From: Candidatus Acidianus copahuensis | GTDB taxonomy: Archaea > Thermoproteota > Thermoprotei_A > Sulfolobales > Sulfolobaceae | Reading direction: 5' to 3' | Length of the DNA: 64,000 nt | NCBI RefSeq assembly: GCF_000632495.1 | Contig: NZ_JFZT01000047.1 | Location: 1-64,000 of the forward strand | In this document: in pieces, positions 36,812-44,696 of the stretch | Layout: each line of letters begins with the position of its first letter | Numbering within the stretch: the first letter of the stretch is position 1 | The notes under the pieces: model-generated | What the model was told of the DNA's origin: nothing | Seen by the model: the letters and a program-made list of their open reading frames with translations, nothing else | Database searches by the model: none | Position numbers and translations under genes: made by a program

Positions 36812-37507
36812 ATGAGAAGGGAAGATCTTTTAAACTTGTTAAAGTCTAAAAAACATCTGCAGGTAGCATTAGACTTTATCAATATTAACGATGCAATAAG
36901 GGTAGCGGATTCCGCTAGAAAAGGTGGAGCAGATATAATAGAAGCTGGAACTCCTTTAGTTAAGGCTGAAGGAATCCACGGACTTTTAACGTTAAGGGAA
37001 AATCATAAGGATGCTATTTTATTAGCAGACACTAAGACAGCCGATGCAGGAGACGTCGAAGCCGTTATAGCTTATAAAGGTGGAGCTAATATAATGACGG
37101 TACTCGGATTAATGGATGACTCCACTATTGAGTCTGCCGTAAAAAAAGCTAAGGAACTAAACCTTCTAGTACAAGTTGATCTAATTAATATAAAAGAACC
37201 AATCGAGAGAGCTAAGGAAATTAATGAACTTGGGGCGGATATAGTGGGCCTTCATGTGGGTTTAGACGTGCAAAAATCAAGAGGAATTACGATAACATCA
37301 CTTAAAGATGAAATAAGGGAAATAGGGAAGTATTCGATAGTATCAGTTGCTGGTGGAATAAATGAAAAAAATGTGATAGACCTAGTAGACTTACCAATAA
37401 GCATTTACGTAGTTGGAGGCGCGATAACCAAAAATCAGAATCCAACAGAGGTCACAAAACATATAGTTAATATAATAAATGGGAATACTAATAATAAGGG
37501 GGATTAG
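36812..37507 (+). CDS. 3-hexulose-6-phosphate synthase-like (OMPDC superfamily)
   Basis: 231 residues, one TIM barrel. LQVALDFININDAIRVAD, DIIEAGTPLVKAEGI and the DxKxxD motif in LLADTKTADAGDVEA match hexulose-6-phosphate synthase more closely than OMP decarboxylase; later GLHVGLDVQ and VSVAGGINEKNVIDL complete the phosphate site. In archaea it runs in reverse to supply ribulose-5-phosphate. No phosphohexuloisomerase gene is adjacent; the next gene, 1 nt on, is a wHTH-like protein. Confidence 0.82.
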   Translation: MRREDLLNLLKSKKHLQVALDFININDAIRVADSARKGGADIIEAGTPLVKAEGIHGLLTLRENHKDAILLADTKTADAGDVEAVIAYKGGANIMTVLGLMDDSTIESAVKKAKELNLLVQVDLINIKEPIERAKEINELGADIVGLHVGLDVQKSRGITITSLKDEIREIGKYSIVSVAGGINEKNVIDLVDLPISIYVVGGAITKNQNPTEVTKHIVNIINGNTNNKGD

Positions 37508-37508
37508 A

Positions 37509-37991
37509 TTGTCTCAGCCAGGTCAAACAACAAAATCCAAGGAACTTAAAACTATAACTAAACAAGTAATTAGTCCAGGAGTTATAAATGAAGATAAAAG
37601 AAAACTAAAATTACTATATATTATAAATATATTTGGGGGGGTAACAGAAAGAGCACTCATTAGCTTTTTGTATGAAGCCTCTCAAAAGGGCTTAAATATG
37701 GATTATACGTTCAATGTTATTGGAAACAATATATTTAGTCCCTCTGTGAAAGAGGATATAACTTCTCTACTCTATTTAGGTTTGATAGAAAGTGAGCCAA
37801 TAGCTAAAAAATTAAAAGTTTCCGCAAATGGAATGGAAATATTAGAGGCTAATCAAAATAATATTGAGGAAGAGTTTAAAAAACAGTTAAACCAAGTTCT
37901 GGAGGAACTAAAAGCAAAAATAACAGCAATAGACGAAGAACAGTCACTTAAACTCAAGTCCGAAAGAAGAAGAAACTATTATAGAAGATAA
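37509..37991 (+). CDS. Winged-helix-like protein with C-terminal coiled coil
   Basis: 160 residues from TTG 37509 (MSQPGQTTKSKEL), one base after the preceding stop; the ATG at 37479 lies inside the upstream gene. The middle (LKLLYIINIFGGVTERALIS to LLYLGLIESEPIAKKLKVSA) has a wHTH pattern. A C-terminal helix, EEEFKKQLNQVLEELKAKIT, is coiled-coil-like and the tail is Arg-rich. It probably binds nucleic acid. No family recognised. Confidence 0.72.
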   Translation: MSQPGQTTKSKELKTITKQVISPGVINEDKRKLKLLYIINIFGGVTERALISFLYEASQKGLNMDYTFNVIGNNIFSPSVKEDITSLLYLGLIESEPIAKKLKVSANGMEILEANQNNIEEEFKKQLNQVLEELKAKITAIDEEQSLKLKSERRRNYYRR

Positions 37992-37996
37992 ATTTT

Positions 37997-38410
37997 TTAC
38001 ATCGTAGTAAATGTTCCTCTTCTATTTTGCGTCTGTTGCTCATCTACTAGTGGCCTAGACCAAATTAGCGGATCTAATTTTCCTTCTTTTCCCAACTTCG
38101 TTATGAGTTCTCTAGCTTCGCTTGTATGCCTAACATCTAGCTCTAACAATTGCTCTAATATTCCCCAACTTGTTCTCTTTACATCTTCTAACATTTCTTT
38201 TGGCATATGCTTAATGATCATAGGATCTTGAAGCCATTGATCGAAGGCTTTTATAGTCCTCATCATATGTTGAAATGCCACCCTAGAAGCCAATATTAAA
38301 TCTAATCTATCCATATCTTTCTCGCTTTTCTCCATATCCTTTATTGTGCTTAGCAACGTCTTCTGCATCTTTATCCATTCATCTAAGTTAGATAGAAAGG
38401 AATTCTCCAA
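37997..38410 (-). CDS. DUF2153-like helical protein
   Basis: 137 residues, almost all helical: EWIKMQKTLLSTIKDMEKSE, LILASRVAFQHMMRTIKAFD, QWLQDPMIIKHMPKEML and LLELDVRHTSEARELITKLG. It looks like the archaeal DUF2153 family as I remember it, without known function. It converges on the preceding plus-strand gene with a 5-nt gap. Next upstream on the same strand is Trm112. Confidence 0.7.
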   Translation of the reverse strand: MENSFLSNLDEWIKMQKTLLSTIKDMEKSEKDMDRLDLILASRVAFQHMMRTIKAFDQWLQDPMIIKHMPKEMLEDVKRTSWGILEQLLELDVRHTSEARELITKLGKEGKLDPLIWSRPLVDEQQTQNRRGTFTTM

Positions 38411-38456
38411 TGGTTACACCATTTTACAATTCGTTTTCCACATTAATAAGCTCATT

Positions 38457-38849
38457 CTAATTCGTCTTTTCTGTTAAATTAAATGGTAAACCTTTATTCG
38501 TTATGTAGTCAGGAAGATGTTCCTTATTTTTTCTCAGGAATTCGAGGTCTTCGTTACGGTTTCTTAGTTTATCCGGTAACATACGAGGAATTTCATCCGA
38601 GATTGGATACCATCTCCCACATTTCTTACAATATAAAACTCCCTCTACAATTTCCTTACGTATACACTCTTCGCAGGGCGGATTAGGAACATTTTTTACA
38701 TCAGTTTTCTTATATGCACAATATAATTCACAAAATGGCTTCTTTTGATCTATTGTCCTATTTACTTCTCGCTCTGAAAATACTATTAGATCTAATGGAA
38801 AGTCTTTACATATAGGACATGCTAATATATCCATTAATCTATACTTCAA
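38457..38849 (-). CDS. Trm112-family zinc-binding protein
   Basis: 130 residues. MDILACPICKDFPLDLIVF supplies one Cys pair, VLYCKKCGRWYPISDEIPRM the other; between them is a long insert with further cysteines (FCELYCAYK, PPCEECIRK). Trm112 activates partner methyltransferases acting on tRNA, rRNA and release factors. It is coupled to glmM (ATGA overlap). The Cys-rich insert may bind a second metal. Confidence 0.9.
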   Translation of the reverse strand: MKYRLMDILACPICKDFPLDLIVFSEREVNRTIDQKKPFCELYCAYKKTDVKNVPNPPCEECIRKEIVEGVLYCKKCGRWYPISDEIPRMLPDKLRNRNEDLEFLRKNKEHLPDYITNKGLPFNLTEKTN

Positions 38850-40213
38850 GTCATTCCACCTAATACTTTTACTAGTTCATTGGCTAGATTTCTCGCTTTT
38901 TCTTCATCTTTAGCCTCTACCATTACTCTAAATATTGGTTCCGTTCCACTCTTTCTCACAAGGAACCAAAAATCGTCTGCCATTACTTTTATTCCATCGA
39001 TAGTAACTATCTGACCTTTATCTTTATATATACTGGCTATTTCATCGTAGACTTTTGATGATTGCACATCCTTATTAGTTATGTTTACTTTGGTCTTAAC
39101 CATATAATATTTAGGTAACATATCAAATAGTTGTGCTGACGTAATTCCTTCTATAGCCATCATCTCAAGCATTAATGCAAAGGACATTGCTCCATCTCTA
39201 ACGAACTGATGAGCTGGAAATATAAACCCTCCATTCTCTTCAAATCCTGCTATACCACTCTCTTTCATCAAAGTATGAGCAATATCTACGCTTCCAACTT
39301 TAGTCCACTTTACTTCAATTCCGTACTTTGAAAGGAATTGTTGAACTAAAATAGAGCTAGAAACAGCAGTAAAGATTCTTCTTGGATATTTTTCTTTTGT
39401 TGAAGCCCAATAAGACAATAATGTTCCGCTCCTATCCCCCCATTGAACTCTACCTAAGGAATCAATAAAAATAGCTCTATCGGCATCTCCATCATGCGCT
39501 ACCGCTAGATCAACTCCTAACTGTTTTGCTATTCCAGCTGTCTCATTAAGACTCTCAAAAGTCGGTTCTGGAGTTCTAGCAGGAAATAATGGATCTATAT
39601 TTGCATTTACAGTGAAGATCTTGCAACCTAGCTCCCTAGCTACTATAGGTGTTGAAATTGAGCCTACACTATTAGCTCCATCGATCAGAATTTTAAACCC
39701 CTTTGACTTAATTTTTTCTACATCAACGTGAGACAATATTCCTTTTACATATGTGTCTATTATTCTATCATCTTTTTTTACATCATAAGTAAGTTTTTTC
39801 CAATCCTGAACTAAGAACTTATCTGAGAAAAATATATCTTCGATTTCATTTTCTTTCTCCCTAGAAACTTCAACTCCATCTCTATCAATAACCTTAATCC
39901 CGTTATATTCTGCAGGATTATGGCTCGCTGTTATAATAACACCTGCATCATAGCCTAAAGTCTTTACTCCATATTGAATTGCCGGCGTAGCTCCAAATCC
40001 ACCTTCAAATATCTTAACCCCAGTACTTAGTAAACCACTCTCCACTGCTCTACTTATCATATCTCCACCAGCCCTCGCGTCCCTACCAATCAATATAGTT
40101 GAGTCAGAACCAAAAAATGTTCCAACCGCTTTCCCTATCTTAGTTGCAAGTTCAACAGTTAATTCCTTGTTTATTATTCCTCTAACTCCATCTGTTCCGA
40201 ATAATTTTCCCAT
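38846..40213 (-). CDS. glmM: Phosphoglucosamine/phosphomannomutase family enzyme
   Basis: 455 residues. It begins MGKLFGTDGVRGIINKELT. The phosphoserine loop is VIITASHNPAEYNG, the metal loop VAHDGDADRAIFID, the sugar-binding loop GFEENGGFIFPAHQF and the phosphate-binding loop VRKSGTEPIFRVMVEA. It interconverts hexose 6- and 1-phosphates; glucosamine, glucose and mannose are all possible substrates in crenarchaea. A TATA-like TATATATAA is found at about 40238-40247. Confidence 0.92.
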   Translation of the reverse strand: MGKLFGTDGVRGIINKELTVELATKIGKAVGTFFGSDSTILIGRDARAGGDMISRAVESGLLSTGVKIFEGGFGATPAIQYGVKTLGYDAGVIITASHNPAEYNGIKVIDRDGVEVSREKENEIEDIFFSDKFLVQDWKKLTYDVKKDDRIIDTYVKGILSHVDVEKIKSKGFKILIDGANSVGSISTPIVARELGCKIFTVNANIDPLFPARTPEPTFESLNETAGIAKQLGVDLAVAHDGDADRAIFIDSLGRVQWGDRSGTLLSYWASTKEKYPRRIFTAVSSSILVQQFLSKYGIEVKWTKVGSVDIAHTLMKESGIAGFEENGGFIFPAHQFVRDGAMSFALMLEMMAIEGITSAQLFDMLPKYYMVKTKVNITNKDVQSSKVYDEIASIYKDKGQIVTIDGIKVMADDFWFLVRKSGTEPIFRVMVEAKDEEKARNLANELVKVLGGMT

Positions 40214-40324
40214 ACGATAAATAGGCTAGAATTACTTTTATATATAACTCAGTTTTTCCAGCGATAATCATGTATCATTCGACCCTCTTTTCATCATAAG
40301 AAATGGAGGCTGGAGATAATAAAT

Positions 40325-40398
40325 AGCGGCGCCTGGATTTGAACCAGGGACCTCAGGGTTATGAGCCCTGCGGCCTTACCAGGCTGGCCTACGCCGCT
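40325..40398 (-). tRNA. Initiator tRNA-Met (CAT)
   Basis: 74 nt full cloverleaf without CCA. The anticodon arm CAGGG-CTCATAA-CCCTG has three consecutive G:C pairs next to the loop, and the acceptor stem AGCGGCG/CGCCGCT starts with A1:U72, both hallmarks of archaeal initiator tRNA. Discriminator A73. No intron. A TATA-like ATATATTC lies 26 bp upstream (about 40421-40428). Confidence 0.94.
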
Positions 40399-40434
40399 AC
40401 TCCATCCAGCCAATACTTACATATATTCTTTCTG

Positions 40435-40986
40435 TTATAAGTCTTTCTTATCCTCAATAACTCTAATTCTTACGCTTCTATTCCCCATTTTAATTTCTAA
40501 CTTGATTCCATCTTTGGTTAAAACTTCTTCCATCCCTTTAAATATATTAACTAGTTTTTCTATGTTCTCTTCATTAAGAAAGGGAGAAATTATTTGAAAA
40601 CCATTCTCTTCAGCCTTCATTTCTCCCAAAAATACAGCAAAAAATGAGGCTAGTGATATTACAGACTCTTTCAGTGATTGTCCAGGAACAAATCTCATTA
40701 TTGTCATAAGCGAAGCCCCAAGGTCTTTCCATGACTCAATGCTATTCTCGTTAACTGGGGATATCATAAAATGTCCCTTATAGTTTTGAGTTATTTTCCC
40801 CAGAATTATAACTAGGTCCTTTATATTTCTAAGACTTATTCCTTGCTCTTCTATTTGAATTGCGTCACTCAAAAGTTCGTTTGTATACTCGTATAAACGA
40901 TTTCCATTATACCTAGCTAATTCTGCAAGTCTTTCATAAACTCCTTCATCCATAAAACACGGATGCCTTTTCTTATTCTGTTCCAT
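40435..40986 (-). CDS. Uncharacterised RHH-like protein, possible autoregulator
   Basis: 183 residues, not recognised. The N-terminal 45 residues (HPCFMDEGVYERLAELARYN, YEYTNELLSDAIQI) fit the helical part of a ribbon-helix-helix domain. The rest is helical with a strand-rich C-terminus (IKLEIKMGNRSVRIRVIED). ATG 40986 is leaderless: a TATA-like AATTTATAAG lies about 25 bp upstream, and a pair of GTATAC boxes separates it from the start. This arrangement suggests that the protein represses its own gene; that is inference. Confidence 0.7.
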   Translation of the reverse strand: MEQNKKRHPCFMDEGVYERLAELARYNGNRLYEYTNELLSDAIQIEEQGISLRNIKDLVIILGKITQNYKGHFMISPVNENSIESWKDLGASLMTIMRFVPGQSLKESVISLASFFAVFLGEMKAEENGFQIISPFLNEENIEKLVNIFKGMEEVLTKDGIKLEIKMGNRSVRIRVIEDKKDL

Positions 40987-40989
40987 ATT

Positions 40990-41005
40990 GTATACGAATG
41001 TATAC
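40990..41005. promoter_or_regulatory. Tandem GTATAC operator-like repeat
   Basis: Two perfect palindromes GTATAC (40990-40995 and 41000-41005) are 10 bp apart, one helical turn, and lie between the TATA element and the start codon of the RHH-like gene. Two dimers could bind the same DNA face, typical of RHH operators. Confidence 0.55.
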
Positions 41006-41102
41006 TAATTTATAAGTTATTTAGTTCAGTGGCTGCCCACATGAATCACAGTTCTTTTAGATTTGTATCATCATCTAGTGAATATTAAACCTTGAAGTTA
41101 AT

Positions 41103-42014
41103 ATGTTTACTATGCTTTTTGCTGGAGTTGATCCCGGGTCTGAAAGCTATGCGTTTGCCGTATGTGATGAACTAGGAAGAATAGTAAAATACTTTGAGAT
41201 ACCATCTGATCTTATTTTACATGACTCCTTTAGACTTACAAAATATCTAGCTAATTTTAGACCATCATTAATAGCTCTTCCTTCAGGGCATGGTTTACCT
41301 TTCATAAAAGCTAGAGACCTCAATAATAGAGAGATCTTTCTATTAACCTTATCTAATCCGGAAAAAGAAGGAAATTTAAGGGAATTTCTGAAATCTTCTA
41401 AAATCTTACCGGGAATTACTATACCATCAGTGATAGAGTTGGAATCTGTTCCTGAATTTAGGAAAATTAATCGAATAGATATGGGAACTGCAGATAAGGT
41501 ATCTACAGCTTTTTTCTATAGAACTATGTACGATAACTTTGTCTTAGTAGAAATGGGAAGGCATTTTTCAGCAATAATCATAGTTAAAGATGGGAAAATA
41601 ATAGATGGATTTGGAGGAACAGAAGTTCCTGGAATTATTTCACCTGGTTCGATTGATGGAGAGATTGTGTATCTGCTACAAAAATATTCCAAAATTTCAA
41701 AGGAAACTATATATAATGGAAGTAACAAGAGAAGAGCGATAGAGATCATTAGAATTATAGCAGAATGGTATAGCGAAAAATATAAACTCAAAATAATAAT
41801 TTCTGGTCCAAGCAAAGATGAAATTTCATTTGGAGAAAAAATGAACTTTAAATTTAAGGAAGCAGCAGTAGGTGCTTCATTCATAGCAAATGCGATAGGT
41901 GGAGGAGAATTAAGAAAATTTGCTGATATGCTTAATAGTAGTGGAGAACCAATAAATTACGTGAAATTAAAGGGATGGGAAGAAGTTATTTCTTGGACAA
42001 AGACATTGTTATAG
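41103..42014 (+). CDS. DUF1464 family protein (ASKHA/kinase-like)
   Basis: 303 residues from ATG 41103 or 41112. MLFAGVDPGSESYAFAVCDE is a phosphate-1-like motif of the actin/sugar-kinase superfamily; FVLVEMGRHFSAIIIVKDGK is phosphate-2-like, and IIISGPSKDEI with EAAVGASFIANAIGG forms the adenosine site. This is DUF1464, with a butyrate kinase-like fold and unknown substrate. It is followed by an overlapping nucleotidyltransferase gene. Confidence 0.85.
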   Translation: MFTMLFAGVDPGSESYAFAVCDELGRIVKYFEIPSDLILHDSFRLTKYLANFRPSLIALPSGHGLPFIKARDLNNREIFLLTLSNPEKEGNLREFLKSSKILPGITIPSVIELESVPEFRKINRIDMGTADKVSTAFFYRTMYDNFVLVEMGRHFSAIIIVKDGKIIDGFGGTEVPGIISPGSIDGEIVYLLQKYSKISKETIYNGSNKRRAIEIIRIIAEWYSEKYKLKIIISGPSKDEISFGEKMNFKFKEAAVGASFIANAIGGGELRKFADMLNSSGEPINYVKLKGWEEVISWTKTLL

Positions 42015-42871
42015 ACCGAGATAATAATGTTTATTTAGTTTATACAAATTTCAATCCTCCTGGATATATTTTTGCTTTAAAGAAATATATTTTCAGTGGA
42101 AAAGGATTATGGAAAGGCTATGAAAGAAATCTTAAACAATATGGAGCAATAAATTTAGCTCAATCATCTCAAGATTTTAATGAAGAACCTTGTTATGGAG
42201 CCTCCTTTCCAATTTTGCTCAAGTCAAGAATTCTTATTCACCTTAAACCTGAAGAATTTGCAAGAGAGTTGCTCAAAAGATCGCCTAGAGATGGAATTGA
42301 GGAAAAAATAATACAAATATATGGCGATCTAGGTATATTAAATTTTGGTGTTACAGGTTCAGTATTAATTGGTATTCAGCATAAGGATTCAGATATTGAT
42401 ATAGTAATTTATGGAAGTAAAAGCGCTGAGGAATTTATATCCAATTTCGAAGGCTATGAGCCAGATACAAGTTGGCCAATACAAGCTAGTAAAGATTACT
42501 CCATTCCTATAGATATGGCAAAAAAAATTTACGATAAAAGGACAAGAGGAATTTTTAGAGGAATAAAGTACTCTTTTCTCTTTGTTGATGAGAAACCTAG
42601 AAAATACTGTGAAAAAGTTTGTACACCATTAGGCGAATTTAGAGATACGGGAGATTTAGAAGGTGATGTAAATGCCTTATTTTATCCATCAATAGCTAGC
42701 TTTACTTCGACTAACATAGAAGCTAAAATAGTTTCCTATGAAGGTATATATAATATTATAATGTACGGTAAGAGGAAAGTTAAAGTGAAGGGAGTACTCA
42801 TGAAATGTGATGAAGAATATAGCATATTAGTAGGTGATAAGAAAATTGGAGGATATATATTACCTCTGTGA
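41975..42871 (+). CDS. Predicted nucleotidyltransferase
   Basis: 298 residues; a TTG at 41993 is an alternative start with less overlap. The centre has NFGVTGSVLIGIQHKDSDID then IVIYG, the GS-x(9)-DxD signature of the pol-beta nucleotidyltransferase superfamily. An extra N-terminal domain and a C-terminal strand-rich part (YNIIMYGKRKVKVKGVLMKC) surround it. Overlaps on both sides (40 and 38 nt) show tight coupling with the DUF1464 and CitG-like genes. The substrate is unknown. Confidence 0.8.
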   Translation: MGRSYFLDKDIVIDRDNNVYLVYTNFNPPGYIFALKKYIFSGKGLWKGYERNLKQYGAINLAQSSQDFNEEPCYGASFPILLKSRILIHLKPEEFARELLKRSPRDGIEEKIIQIYGDLGILNFGVTGSVLIGIQHKDSDIDIVIYGSKSAEEFISNFEGYEPDTSWPIQASKDYSIPIDMAKKIYDKRTRGIFRGIKYSFLFVDEKPRKYCEKVCTPLGEFRDTGDLEGDVNALFYPSIASFTSTNIEAKIVSYEGIYNIIMYGKRKVKVKGVLMKCDEEYSILVGDKKIGGYILPL

Positions 42872-43742
42872 TCTAGCTTCCATATCGCTTTCTAGAGCAT
42901 CAATAATCGAAAGTATTATACCAAAACCTGGAAATGCTTCAAGAGTTCAAGATATAGACTCTGTAAATTTCCAATCTATATTAGAATCTGCATTAGTTAC
43001 TTTTCCTTCCTATAAGGAAGTATGCGTTAGAGGATCAACATCTAAGAAACCTATCTATGATACATTATATAATTCTATTTTAGAATCTAATTTACTCGGA
43101 ATAAAATATTCAATTTTCGGAACGAGTTTAATGTTAATACCTATAGCATATTCTTTTACTAATTCCTATGATATTAATTCACTTATTGAAAAAGTATCAC
43201 AGGTTGTTCTAAGCTTAGATGATAACGATGGTAGATGGTTTCTCTCTGCATTAAGGATTCTATCTCCCAGTTACTTAGGTAAAAGAAGTTCAATGGATTA
43301 CAGAGAATTAAATAACGTTAGTCTTCTTAGGATCCTTCAAGAATCATCAACCACTGATAGTGTAGCTAAAAATATGCTCGAACATTATAAATACTCAGTT
43401 ATTGTATATGAAATTATAAAACAGAAAAAATGCGGATTCGCTAAAGATATACAAAAAGCTTTTATAAAGATCCTTTCTCAACTACCAGACGGTCTAATTC
43501 TAAGAAAACAAGGAGCTAGATTAGCGCTTTCTATATCCACAATGGTATCAAAATTCTCTGATTGTCCTACTGAAAATGAATTAGCAGAGCTTAATAGTTT
43601 TTTAATAAGCAAGAAAGCAAATCCAGGATCGACAGCAGATATAATAGCATCTGGTATAGCATTATATCTCCTTGAAGGAATATATGAAAGTAGGGTTAGT
43701 AACAAATTTCCCTTGCGACATGGATGCGATAGAGTATATTAA
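42834..43742 (+). CDS. CitG/MdcB-like triphosphoribosyl-dephospho-CoA synthase family
   Basis: 302 residues. Family signatures are IIPKPGNASRVQDIDSVNF near residue 30 and the C-terminal NPGSTADIIASGIALYLLEG. True CitG makes the prosthetic group precursor of citrate lyase; no citrate lyase gene is nearby, so in archaea the product may differ. Starts at GTG 42834 or TTG 42846 are possible. Confidence 0.82.
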   Translation: MIRKLEDIYYLCDLASISLSRASIIESIIPKPGNASRVQDIDSVNFQSILESALVTFPSYKEVCVRGSTSKKPIYDTLYNSILESNLLGIKYSIFGTSLMLIPIAYSFTNSYDINSLIEKVSQVVLSLDDNDGRWFLSALRILSPSYLGKRSSMDYRELNNVSLLRILQESSTTDSVAKNMLEHYKYSVIVYEIIKQKKCGFAKDIQKAFIKILSQLPDGLILRKQGARLALSISTMVSKFSDCPTENELAELNSFLISKKANPGSTADIIASGIALYLLEGIYESRVSNKFPLRHGCDRVY

Positions 43743-44169
43743 TAACCTAAAATTTGATGCTGTAGTAGGTTTAGGAGATGTAGAGTGTCCCCAATATATT
43801 AGTAATTTTATGGGGATTTTAGGCGAGATGGAAAGTGTATATATTATGAAATATTTAAAGACTAATAAGAGATTAATTGAAGGAAAATACTTGAACCTAT
43901 CAACAGATTTTTCTACAGGAATTCACATAACTCATTTCCCTCCAGAGGTAAATACTTCAATTCTAAACGTTAAAGTAAAAAATGATGAAATTAGATCTAT
44001 AATATTAAAGAATTCGCCAAAAATTGTTATTCATGGACATTCAGATAGACAATGTACATATAATCTAGGTAAGACTACAGTTATCTCAATAGGCTCATTT
44101 AAGGCTGGCTATTATGCAGTATATATTCCAGATAAAGAGGAAATCATATTAAAGTGGGCAAGCCATTAG
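43684..44169 (+). CDS. Small calcineurin-like metallophosphoesterase
   Basis: 161 residues from ATG 43684, preceded by GGA. MKVGLVTNFPCDMDAIEYIN begins as in YfcE/MJ0936-type phosphoesterases, although DxH is not obvious at the first metal site. AVVGLGDVECPQY supplies the GD motif and IVIHGHSDRQCTYNLG the GHTD-like motif. Three consecutive overlaps place it in one operon with DUF1464, the nucleotidyltransferase and the CitG-like gene. It converges on ard1 (21-nt overlap). Confidence 0.82.
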   Translation: MKVGLVTNFPCDMDAIEYINNLKFDAVVGLGDVECPQYISNFMGILGEMESVYIMKYLKTNKRLIEGKYLNLSTDFSTGIHITHFPPEVNTSILNVKVKNDEIRSIILKNSPKIVIHGHSDRQCTYNLGKTTVISIGSFKAGYYAVYIPDKEEIILKWASH

Positions 44170-44649
44170 ATAGGCATCTTCGCCATCAGCATAGTAATGA
44201 GATAAATTCTTTATTTTCCTAAAATTCAACTTCTCATATAATGAAATCGCAGAATAATTACTAACTCTAACTTCTAGATACACTTCCTCTGCTCCATAAT
44301 CTTCTTTCATGCTTTTTAATGATGATTTAAGTAGACTAGTACCTATACCCTTATTCCTAAATTCATCAAGAACTGCAATAGAAACTACGTGACCCTTTCT
44401 AATTAGAGAAGGAATTGTTCTGATATTACTAAATCCTACTTCAATCCTAGGCATAATATAGCCTACGACTTGGTTATTATATTCAGCAACAAAAAATGCT
44501 TTCCAATACTCTTTTGCATGTTCGACAAAGAAATAATATGGATAATTTTCTGGAAGGGTTAATCGATTGATTCTAATTATTTGATCTATATCATCTAACC
44601 TTACATTGCGTAACTCATACTCCCTCGATTTATCTGTACTTTGCTCCAT
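44149..44649 (-). CDS. ard1: N-terminal acetyltransferase (Ard1/RimI type)
   Basis: 166 residues, one GNAT fold. LRNVRLDDIDQIIRINRLTL at the N-terminus; acetyl-CoA motif VVSIAVLDEFRNKGIGTSLL; then VYLEVRVSNYSAISLYEKLN and FRKIKNLSHYYADGEDAYLM. It matches the Sulfolobus Ard1 acetyltransferase that modifies protein N-termini, including Alba. Confidence 0.95.
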   Translation of the reverse strand: MEQSTDKSREYELRNVRLDDIDQIIRINRLTLPENYPYYFFVEHAKEYWKAFFVAEYNNQVVGYIMPRIEVGFSNIRTIPSLIRKGHVVSIAVLDEFRNKGIGTSLLKSSLKSMKEDYGAEEVYLEVRVSNYSAISLYEKLNFRKIKNLSHYYADGEDAYLMACPL

Positions 44650-44696
44650 AATGTGACACTTTATAACTACATATTTAAATACATTTTGAGGAACTT

